The translations under genes were made by a program, and so were the position numbers. From Bacteroidota bacterium (GTDB lineage Bacteria; Bacteroidota; Bacteroidia; Chitinophagales; Chitinophagaceae): a DNA stretch of 10,277 nucleotides. Below, in pieces: positions 5,230-10,277 of the stretch. The stretch covers positions 1-10,277 of the forward strand of contig JAEWAC010000301.1 in the NCBI GenBank assembly GCA_023391895.1, in the 5' to 3' direction. Under the pieces are notes generated by a model. It ran no database searches and was not told the DNA's origin. It saw only the letters and a program-made list of their open reading frames with translations. Within the stretch, counting starts at the first letter, position 1. Every line of letters begins with the position of its first letter.

Positions 5230-6876
5230 TTAAGCAGGAACAGCGCTTTTAACGTTGTACATTTCTTCGCGCAGTTCTTTTACTCTTTTGTCTTCCAGGT
5301 ATTCGTCAAACGTCATCAGGCGATCGATAATGCCCTTCGGCGTCAGCTCAATAATCCGGTTGGCCACGGTTTGCATAAAGGTATGGTCATGCGAGGTAAG
5401 CAGCACAATACCGGGGAAAACGTTGGCCCCTTCGTTAAAGCTTTGAATGCTTTCCAGGTCCAGGTGGTTGGTCGGCTGGTCCAGTACAATCACGTTAGGA
5501 TTTTGAAGCATCATGCGGCTGATCATGCAGCGTACTTTTTCACCACCGCTCAACACGTTGGTTTTCTTCATAATGTCGTCACCGCTGAACAGCATTTTAC
5601 CTAAAAAGCCCCGCAGGAACGGCTCATCCGCATCGGTTACGTGCGGCGGCACATACTGGCGCAGCCAGTCAATAAGGGTCAGGCCTCCTGTAAAAAACTC
5701 GCTGTTTTCCAGCGGCAGGTAGGCCTTGGTAACCGTGGTACCCCACTCAAACTTACCGCCATCGGCTTTCTTATTGCTATTAATGATCTCAAAAAAGTTG
5801 GTCACAGCCAGCGGGTCACGGCTCAAAAAGGCAATTTTTTCGCCTTTGTTGACGCTGAAGGTGACTTTATCAAACAACTTACGGCCTTCTACCGAAGAAC
5901 TTAAGTTCTCCACGTTCAGGATCTGGTTACCCACTTCGCGTAGCGGCTGGAAGATAATACCCGGGTAGCGGCGATTCGACGGCTCGATTTCCTCTACGTT
6001 CAGCTTTTCCAAAGCCTTTTTACGGCTGGTAGCCTGCTTACTTTTAGAGGCGTTGGCCGAGAAGCGGGCAATAAAGTCGATCAGGGCCTGGCGCTTTTCT
6101 TCAATTTTCTTGTTTTTATCCGTCAGCTGGCGGGCTATCAATTGAGAAGACTCGTACCAGAAGGTATAGTTACCGGTGTAGATCTTGATTTTTTGCTTGT
6201 CCACATCGGCTACGTGGGTACAAACCGCATCCAGGAAGTGACGGTCGTGCGACACTACCAACACGATGTTTTCGTATTCGGCCAAAAAGTTCTCCAGCCA
6301 GCCAATGGTTTCAATGTCCAGGCCGTTGGTAGGCTCATCGAGCAGCAGGATGTCGGGGTTACCAAACAGGGCCTGTGCCAGCAACACCCGCACCTTCATG
6401 TTGGAGGGAATGTCCTTCATCAGGGTCTGGTGCATTTCTTCTTTAATGCCCAGGGAGCTCAAAAAAGTTGCGGCATCGCTTTCGGCGGTATAACCACCCA
6501 TTTCGCCAAACTCTGCTTCCAGGTGGCCGGCCCGCATATAATCGTCTTCCGTTGCCTCCGGATCCAGGTAAATGGCATCTTTTTCATGCATCACCTTCCA
6601 CATTTTTTCGTGGCCCATCAGCACAGTGTTCAAAACGGTTACATCGTCGTAGGCAAACTGGTTTTGCTTCAGCACGGCCATCCGTTCGCCGGGGGTAATA
6701 TCTACCTTGCCCTTGTTCGGCTCAATTTCACCGGACAGGATCTTTAAAAAAGTAGACTTACCGGCGCCGTTGGCACCAATTACACCATAGCAATTGCCCT
6801 TAGTGAAGTTGAGGTTCACCTCATCAAAAAGAACCCGTTTTCCAAACGAAAGCGAAACATTATTTACAGATATCAT
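5230..6876 (-). CDS. ABC-F family ATPase, YbiT-like, with degenerate second nucleotide-binding domain
   Basis: A 548-residue soluble protein with two ABC domains and no membrane segments. ABC-F proteins bind the ribosomal E site and modulate translation; the sequence follows E. coli YbiT closely, including RFSANASKSKQATSR (271-285) in the linker. NBD1 has Walker A GANGAGKST (34-42), Walker B LLLDE (177-181) and H-loop His210, with the atypical signature SNMKVR that YbiT also shows. NBD2 is odd: the P-loop site reads AFLSRDPLAVT (349-359) with no GKS/T, and Walker B ends VLDQ, so the catalytic Glu is Gln467. Signature LSGGEK (442-447) and SHD (495-497) remain. I chose the ATG at 6876: it has GGAG five bases upstream, and the longer TTG start at 6900 would overlap the promoter box. 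Confidence 0.93.
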   Translation of the reverse strand: MISVNNVSLSFGKRVLFDEVNLNFTKGNCYGVIGANGAGKSTFLKILSGEIEPNKGKVDITPGERMAVLKQNQFAYDDVTVLNTVLMGHEKMWKVMHEKDAIYLDPEATEDDYMRAGHLEAEFGEMGGYTAESDAATFLSSLGIKEEMHQTLMKDIPSNMKVRVLLAQALFGNPDILLLDEPTNGLDIETIGWLENFLAEYENIVLVVSHDRHFLDAVCTHVADVDKQKIKIYTGNYTFWYESSQLIARQLTDKNKKIEEKRQALIDFIARFSANASKSKQATSRKKALEKLNVEEIEPSNRRYPGIIFQPLREVGNQILNVENLSSSVEGRKLFDKVTFSVNKGEKIAFLSRDPLAVTNFFEIINSNKKADGGKFEWGTTVTKAYLPLENSEFFTGGLTLIDWLRQYVPPHVTDADEPFLRGFLGKMLFSGDDIMKKTNVLSGGEKVRCMISRMMLQNPNVIVLDQPTNHLDLESIQSFNEGANVFPGIVLLTSHDHTFMQTVANRIIELTPKGIIDRLMTFDEYLEDKRVKELREEMYNVKSAVPA

Positions 6877-6897
6877 AGCTACTCCAAATTCAGTGTG

Positions 6898-6905
6898 CAA
6901 AGGTA
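6898..6905 (-). promoter_or_regulatory. Bacteroidota-type -7 box for the ABC-F gene
   Basis: The minus strand reads TACCTTTG, an exact match to the Bacteroidota -7 consensus TAnnTTTG, placed 21 bases before the ATG at 6876. This predicts a very short 5' leader. No convincing TTG -33 element is seen at the expected spacing, so the call rests on one box. Confidence 0.5.
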
Positions 6906-7218
6906 CGCATTTGCAGTGGGTATAAGAAGGGCATTTCGTTAATAAAACGTGTATTTACCCCTTCTTTCAAAACCTCATGCAGGGGCTATGGCAAAGAAGT
7001 TGCAATAATTAAAAGCTATGCATCCGCCCTATGAAAAGGACAGCTTTTATGGCCTTGGTTACGGTGATCGGTCAAGGAGAATATAAACGAAGGCGTAACC
7101 ACCATCACCAGGATAGCCAATAACCCGGTAATGGTGTCGGATACTCATAACAGAGGCCGCAATCCACCGGCTGGTGTGGCTGGACTAAAAGAAAAACAAA
7201 CAACGATAAATAAAAACG
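6906..7218. other. Intergenic region between divergent ABC-F and small lipoprotein genes
   Basis: About 310 bp. It holds a diverged minus-strand copy of the ATGGGTTTTGAAAG motif (6964-6980). Around 7010-7150 both strands show short frames with some hydrophobic character: plus strand from 7031 MKRTAFMALVTVIG, minus strand ITGLLAILVMVVTPSF. Neither is long enough or intact enough to call a gene; a decayed membrane-protein fragment is possible. No TAnnTTTG box was found ahead of 7219. Confidence 0.4.
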
Positions 7219-7449
7219 ATGAAACGAATCTTAACAGTAGCAGCGGCAGTTTTGCTTTTGCAGGCCTGTGGGCATAAACAAAGTTCAGGAGAAGGTGGTG
7301 TAACGGATGATGGCATCAAAGCAGTGGATACCAACGGTGGTTTGAACGACACCGGCGGCCCGCTGACGGACTCTACCGGCAATCCGATTGAAAACAAGAC
7401 CCGTACCGACATTCAGCAGCGGGATACGTTTACCACACCGGGCCAGTAA
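7219..7449 (+). CDS. Small predicted lipoprotein, function unknown
   Basis: A 76-residue protein with an N-terminal signal MKRILTVAAAVLLLQAC, where Cys17 is the likely lipidation site (lipobox LQAC; Gln at -2 is permissive rather than classic). The remainder is Gly/Asp/Thr/Asn-rich, polar and probably disordered, with no recognisable domain. The start ATG follows an A-rich leader (GATAAATAAAAACG) with no Shine-Dalgarno, typical of Bacteroidota. It ends ahead of a strong terminator shared with the convergent PAP2 gene. An envelope location is inferred from the signal; nothing more can be said about function. Confidence 0.75.
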   Translation: MKRILTVAAAVLLLQACGHKQSSGEGGVTDDGIKAVDTNGGLNDTGGPLTDSTGNPIENKTRTDIQQRDTFTTPGQ

Positions 7450-7518
7450 AGGTTTTTGAACACCTACAAAAGACGGCGACCACCGCCATTGGCATTTTAT
7501 ACCCCTACTGAAACAAAT

Positions 7519-7545
7519 CGCCGGCCTGCTACAAGCAAGCCGGCG
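7519..7545. terminator. Bidirectional terminator between the small lipoprotein and PAP2 genes
   Basis: A long hairpin: CGCCGGC (7519-7525) pairs with GCCGGCG (7539-7545), then after one C/A mismatch TGC pairs with GCA around the loop TACAA. It is flanked by CTTTGTTTG on the plus strand and ATTTGTTTC on the minus strand, so it can stop both converging transcripts. Confidence 0.85.
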
Positions 7546-7556
7546 CTTTGTTTGTA

Positions 7557-8324
7557 TCAAACCTGATCGGAAGTAGCCGGCTGAGCGGGTTGCTGCACCA
7601 CCGGGTCGATATTGCGCCGGCTGTACTTTTCCAGTTGCCGAATTACTTTTAAAGAAATGACCAGCCACAAAAAGCCCATGGCAAAGCCAGCCATCACGTC
7701 GCTGTAGTAGTGGCGGCGCAGGTAAATACGGCTCACGCCCACCAGAATGATCCACAAAATGAGCAGTACGATCAGCGTCCATTTAAGGGTTTTGTTTTGA
7801 ACCGAATGCCAAACGATATAAGCCATCAGGCCGTAAAAGGTAACACTCATCAGCGCATGGCCGGAGGGAAAGCTAAAGTTTTCGGCCGCTTCCAGCAGTT
7901 GATTGGTGGGTCGCTGGCGGGCAAAAAGGTGCTTGAGTCCGAACATTAATAACAGGCTGCTGATGGCAATAGTGGGTATTTTAATGGAGTACCATTTGTG
8001 TTTTTTCAAAAACAGGTAATACGCAATCAAAAGCAGGTTGGCCGGTATCAAAAACTCGTGCTTGCCAAAAAAGGTAATAAAGTTCATGATGCTGGTATTG
8101 GTATCGTTGATGTAGGGCTTCACTACGTCAAATACCTTTTGATCCAGCTCTTCATTGCGCAGTAAAAAAATTCGCCTTGTAATGATGACGAACGCAAAGA
8201 TGGAGGCAAAAAATACTGCCGTGATGATCAGCATTTCCACGGAAAGCAACGCTATACCTGCCCATATCTTCTTGACCCTGCTGGTTAATTGCCGAAACAT
8301 ATACCTGATGCCTGCAAACAACAT
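7557..8324 (-). CDS. PAP2-family membrane phosphatase
   Basis: A 255-residue membrane protein with about five to six hydrophobic segments. It has all three PAP2 motifs: K131-x6-R138-P139 (KHLFARQRP), PSGH (153-156) and S198-R199-x5-H205-x3-D209. The family removes phosphate from lipid substrates such as undecaprenyl diphosphate, phosphatidate or phosphatidylglycerol phosphate at the outer face of the inner membrane; the exact substrate cannot be told from sequence. The C-terminal ~25 residues are polar and Pro/Gln-rich. The ATG at 8324 gives the longest frame; a second ATG at 8300 (MFRQLTS) is an equally plausible start, since the first eight residues look non-essential. It stands alone between a terminator and a repeat-rich spacer. 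Confidence 0.92.
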   Translation of the reverse strand: MLFAGIRYMFRQLTSRVKKIWAGIALLSVEMLIITAVFFASIFAFVIITRRIFLLRNEELDQKVFDVVKPYINDTNTSIMNFITFFGKHEFLIPANLLLIAYYLFLKKHKWYSIKIPTIAISSLLLMFGLKHLFARQRPTNQLLEAAENFSFPSGHALMSVTFYGLMAYIVWHSVQNKTLKWTLIVLLILWIILVGVSRIYLRRHYYSDVMAGFAMGFLWLVISLKVIRQLEKYSRRNIDPVVQQPAQPATSDQV

Positions 8325-8355
8325 GCAAGAGTTTAAATTGGGGAATGGAGTTGTG

Positions 8356-8400
8356 GAAAATGAAAAATGAAAAAAAGAGCAGCATGGGGTTTGGCCCCTC
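8356..8400 (+). repeat. A-rich AAAATG module ending in GCATGGG (copy 3)
   Basis: GAAAATGAAAAATG and an A-run, then AGAGCAGCATGGGG and TTTGGCCCC, followed by a 7-bp stem CTCCCTC (8398-8404) with GAGGGAG (8421-8427). This is the same word order as copy 1 at 2012-2056, and GCATGGG is shared by all three copies. Confidence 0.7.
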
Positions 8401-8635
8401 CCTCGATCCTTCCCGGTGGAGAGGGAGACCCGGCAACAGGTGTTGATTGAACTTTTTAGTAACCTATGGGCTTTTGAACCAATTTTCTGCTAAGCATGTA
8501 AAATCATTAACTCTTTCAAAATCCCATTGGGCAAAGGAAATAGGCACCTTTCTCCTTAATCACAAAATCTCCCCAAATCATGGTTCAGAAATTTGTGAAA
8601 TCCTTCAAAAATCTGTGAAATCTGCGATTCAACTC

Positions 8636-8664
8636 GTGAACATGTGAACTCGTGAACTGTGAAC
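8636..8664 (+). repeat. GTGAAC tandem repeat
   Basis: Four GTGAAC units at 8636-8641, 8644-8649, 8652-8657 and 8659-8664, with an 8-nt period and one 7-nt step. It lies 22 bp past the 3' end of the Nei-like gene. The same unit builds the inverted repeat on the other side of that gene. Confidence 0.85.
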
Positions 8665-8686
8665 AATTAACCTTAAACTTTAGACC

Positions 8687-9433
8687 TTAAACCTCTTCCA
8701 ACCGGTACAACTCCTGACAATTGGTGCAGAAAAAGGAGCGCCGGGGGTTAAGGCCGGTGTGTTTTTTTACAAAAGGCAACTGGCAGCGGGCACACGTTTT
8801 TTTGGTGTGGGCCAGCCACTGCTTGCGCAATACGCCGGCTTTTTTCCAGTCGTAAAAGTCAAAACTATAGATCCTTGCCTGGGTAATCAAGTCCTCCAGT
8901 TTTTCAGCAGGCAAAGCGCCAATATGAGACTCCGGGTGCAGGTAAATGCGGTGTAGCACTTCGTTTTTGATGATGTTGCCCACGCCGCTGAAAATGGTTT
9001 GATCCAGCAGGGCATCGCAGACAAGCATTTGCGGTTGTGTCAACAGCTTTTGTTTTGCCTGCTGCGGGTTCCAGGCGTCCTGCATCACGTCGGTGCTCCA
9101 GTCATAGAGCGGGTCCAGGTCCGTGGTTTCCAATAGCTTTACGGCACAATTGTAATTGTTCCACTCCCCGTTTTTAAACTCCATCGTCAATTTGGGCTCT
9201 TTTTCAGGATGGCGGCTATCGAGGTAATAGTTGCCAAACATCAGGTAGTGAATGCGAATGGTGCAATTGTCCAACACGATTAAAAAATGCTTGCCCCAGG
9301 TTTTCAACTCCCGGATCTTTTGACCAATAAGTCGGTCTTTTTCCAGCTTGCTGGCACCGCTGGCCGCTATGATCTTTTGACCAATAAATTTTCGGGCTTC
9401 TTCTTTTAAAATTACCAGGCTCGGACCTTCCAT
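8687..9433 (-). CDS. Fpg/Nei-family DNA glycosylase lacking the catalytic Pro2
   Basis: A 248-residue protein with the three parts of the Fpg/Nei family: an N-terminal beta domain starting MEGPSLVILK, with the conserved lysine in WGKHFLIV (Lys48); a helix-two-turn-helix, LLDQTIFSGVGNIIKNEVL (142-160); and a C-terminal zinc finger with Cys214/217 and Cys236/239, containing GLNPRRSFFC. The family excises oxidised bases and nicks the abasic strand. Relatives begin M-P-E-G-P, with Pro2 as Schiff-base nucleophile and Glu3 as acid. Here the Pro is missing and Met1 precedes Glu2 directly. The frame upstream reads stop-Pro-Val-Met, so no earlier ATG can restore it. It is either an unusual nucleophile or an inactive binder. 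GTGAAC repeats bracket the gene. Confidence 0.92.
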   Translation of the reverse strand: MEGPSLVILKEEARKFIGQKIIAASGASKLEKDRLIGQKIRELKTWGKHFLIVLDNCTIRIHYLMFGNYYLDSRHPEKEPKLTMEFKNGEWNNYNCAVKLLETTDLDPLYDWSTDVMQDAWNPQQAKQKLLTQPQMLVCDALLDQTIFSGVGNIIKNEVLHRIYLHPESHIGALPAEKLEDLITQARIYSFDFYDWKKAGVLRKQWLAHTKKTCARCQLPFVKKHTGLNPRRSFFCTNCQELYRLEEV

Positions 9434-9475
9434 GACGGGTTAGCTGCAAAAGCTGTGCTCGATATAAGTTTACAC

Positions 9476-9559
9476 GTTCACGAGTTCACCTGTTCACCAG
9501 TTGCGTGAACTTACCACGACCCATAACTTGTGAACTAGTGAACAAGTGAACTGGTGAAC
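9476..9559. repeat. Inverted repeat built of 8-nt GTTCAC units
   Basis: The left arm at 9476-9502 is GTTCAC units with an 8-nt period. The right arm at 9533-9559 is its reverse complement with 3 mismatches in 27 positions. A 30-nt loop lies between them. It sits between the divergent starts of the Nei-like and KTSC genes, so it could form a cruciform or bind a factor acting on both; that role is inference. Confidence 0.85.
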
Positions 9560-9605
9560 GCTGCTCTGGTATAATTTTTTTATATCATTCCTGTACTTAA
9601 TCCAT

Positions 9606-9842
9606 ATGTCAAAGCCGGTTTATACCACCAAATCATCTACCATACACAAGGTAGAGTACCTGGAAAAAGAAAAGGCGCTGGAAATTGAATTTCGCAGCGG
9701 CAATGTGTATAAATACTACGACGTGCCGCCCCGGCTGTGGAAAGTATTCCAGCTATACATTGAATGCGAAGGATCGGCGGGCTCTTTTTTTAACGAATAC
9801 ATTAAAAACCAGTTCACCTCCGAAAAAATCAAGGAAGCTTAA
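9606..9842 (+). CDS. KTSC-domain protein
   Basis: A 78-residue protein that is almost entirely one KTSC domain: SSTIHKVEYL (10-19), ALEIEFRSGNVYKYYDVPP (24-42) and GSAGSFFNEYIKNQF (56-70). The domain was named for its association with lysyl-tRNA synthetases, and stand-alone copies are widespread and mostly uncharacterised; a role in RNA binding or protein interaction is only suggested. Start at the ATG of CATATG with an AT-rich leader; TAATTTTT at 9572-9579 is one base off the TAnnTTTG -7 box. A terminator follows 20 bases after the stop. Confidence 0.88.
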   Translation: MSKPVYTTKSSTIHKVEYLEKEKALEIEFRSGNVYKYYDVPPRLWKVFQLYIECEGSAGSFFNEYIKNQFTSEKIKEA

Positions 9843-9861
9843 CTAAAAACACCATAAAACA

Positions 9862-9885
9862 AAAGCCGGCTACCAGGCCGGCTTT
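9862..9885. terminator. Bidirectional terminator between the KTSC and SDR genes
   Basis: A perfect 9-bp stem, AAAGCCGGC (9862-9870) with GCCGGCTTT (9877-9885), around the loop TACCAG. Both sides are A/T-rich (TTTCTTATT on the plus strand, TTTTGTTTTATG on the minus strand). It serves the two converging genes and ends four bases before the SDR stop codon. Confidence 0.85.
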
Positions 9886-9889
9886 CTTA

Positions 9890-10277
9890 TTAAATATTCT
9901 GGTCGGGATTGCCCCTGAGCATATCGGTAGCCCCTTCCTTGCTGTGCTGCAGGTTCAGCTCGCCGGTTGGCTCTTTCTTTACGGCTTTTTCCGCTTCCTT
10001 GCCCACAGGTCCCTTGGCTATGGTAATACCACCATCTACTGAGAACAGGGCACCGGTTACATAAGAAGCTTCGTCCGATGCCAGGAACAGATAGGCATTG
10101 GCGATTTCCTCGGGCGTACCCCGGCGGCCTAGCGGCGTGCCGGAAAGGATCATTTCTTCGTGTTTTTTAGTCATGGGGCCTTTTTCCTTGTGCGTCCAGG
10201 CTGTGTCGATAGCGCCGGGGCACACACAGTTAGCGCGGATGCCATGCCGGGCCTGCTCTACGGCTATGCCCCGGGTA
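9890..10277 (-). CDS. SDR-family oxidoreductase, C-terminal part (5' end outside window)
   Basis: The frame is open to the window edge, giving 129 visible codons ending at the TAA at 9890-9892. The visible part starts near TRGIAVEQARHGIRANCVCP, the helix and strand after the SDR active-site YxxxK. It continues with PGAIDT, LGRRGTPEEIANAYLFLASD and the classic SDR C-terminus ASYVTGALFSVDGG. NAD(P)-dependent oxidoreductase activity is the family role; the substrate is unknown and the Rossmann motif and catalytic Tyr lie outside the window. After VDGGITIAKGPVG there is an extra charged tail of about 37 residues ending GNPDQNI, longer than most classical SDRs. A GTG within the visible part could be mistaken for a start (10225), but it falls inside the conserved core. 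Confidence 0.92.
   Translation of the reverse strand, partial: TRGIAVEQARHGIRANCVCPGAIDTAWTHKEKGPMTKKHEEMILSGTPLGRRGTPEEIANAYLFLASDEASYVTGALFSVDGGITIAKGPVGKEAEKAVKKEPTGELNLQHSKEGATDMLRGNPDQNI

Larger units (their letters stand above)
8325..8686. other. Repeat-rich intergenic region between PAP2 and Nei-like genes
   Basis: About 360 bp with no credible gene; the 8447-8647 frame reads only through repeats. In order it holds the AAAATG/GCATGGG module copy 3 (8356-8400), a CTCCCTC/GAGGGAG hairpin (8398-8427), two ATGGGNTTTTGAA motifs (8465-8478 plus, 8511-8528 minus), GTGAAATC-type words (8590-8625), a GTGAAC tandem (8636-8664) and CCTTAAAC words (8671-8693). Module order resembles the start of the 1898-2707 spacer. 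Confidence 0.7.

Noticed and set aside
6877..6900. TTG start of the ABC-F gene at 6900
   Set aside because: It would overlap the TACCTTTG promoter box. The ATG at 6876 has GGAG upstream and matches the YbiT N-terminus.
8447..8647. 66-residue plus-strand frame as a small gene
   Set aside because: It consists of the ATGGG motifs and GTGAAATC words, with no conserved protein features and an unlikely start inside a repeat.
2687..9433. A conserved pxpBCA-nei cluster as in E. coli, where nei follows pxpA
   Set aside because: Here the Nei-like gene is 3.6 kb upstream of pxpB, separated by ABC-F, small lipoprotein and PAP2 genes with their own terminators. The co-occurrence is probably coincidence.
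9476..9559. CRISPR-like array from the GTTCAC repeats
   Set aside because: The period is 8 nt with no unique spacers of 25-40 nt, and the arms are inverted. No cas gene is present.
10223..10225. GTG at 10225 as the SDR start
   Set aside because: It lies within the conserved NCVCPG segment; the frame continues to the window edge with SDR sequence.

Overview
The window looks like a chromosomal segment of a Bacteroidota bacterium, most likely in or near the family Chitinophagaceae. The evidence is SPase II-type lipoproteins, a TAnnTTTG-type promoter box in front of the ABC-F gene, A-rich and mostly Shine-Dalgarno-poor start regions, and the word-like degenerate short repeats in the long intergenic stretches. 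The family-level placement is inference; no rRNA or other marker is present.

Layout, left to right. The 3' part of a (+) gene for an NlpE-like envelope lipoprotein (1-714) converges tail to tail with a (-) gene for an NRAMP-superfamily membrane transporter (719-1897). About 810 bp of repeat-packed, gene-free DNA follows (1898-2707). Next is a tight (-) operon pxpB-pxpC-pxpA (5098 down to 2708) encoding the ATP-dependent 5-oxoprolinase, then a (-) YbiT-like ABC-F gene (5230-6876) with its own promoter box and terminator. After it come a small (+) lipoprotein (7219-7449), a (-) PAP2-family phosphatase (7557-8324), a second repeat-rich spacer (8325-8686), a (-) Fpg/Nei-family DNA glycosylase (8687-9433), a spacer with a GTTCAC inverted repeat (9434-9605), a (+) KTSC-domain protein (9606-9842), and the 3' part of a (-) SDR oxidoreductase (9890-10277).

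How the genes work together. PxpA, PxpB and PxpC form one enzyme that opens 5-oxoproline (pyroglutamate) to glutamate using ATP. The NRAMP-like protein lies downstream on the same strand and lacks the metal-ligand motifs of true NRAMP metal carriers. It resembles the YcsG type that sits with pxp genes in Bacillus, so it may move a substrate linked to this pathway; that is inference. The other genes look like unlinked housekeeping functions in translation, envelope lipid metabolism, DNA repair and redox metabolism.

The most unusual points are: (a) a Nei-like glycosylase with no Pro2, so that Met1 occupies the position of the N-terminal nucleophile; (b) an ABC-F protein whose second ATPase site has lost its P-loop and carries a natural Glu-to-Gln change; (c) the NRAMP-like protein without metal ligands beside pxpBCA; and (d) several families of short interspersed repeats, including a roughly 14-20 nt ATGGGNTTTTGAA motif present about 13 times, one copy of which encodes the C-terminus of PxpA. 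I saw no CRISPR array, RNA gene or intact insertion sequence.
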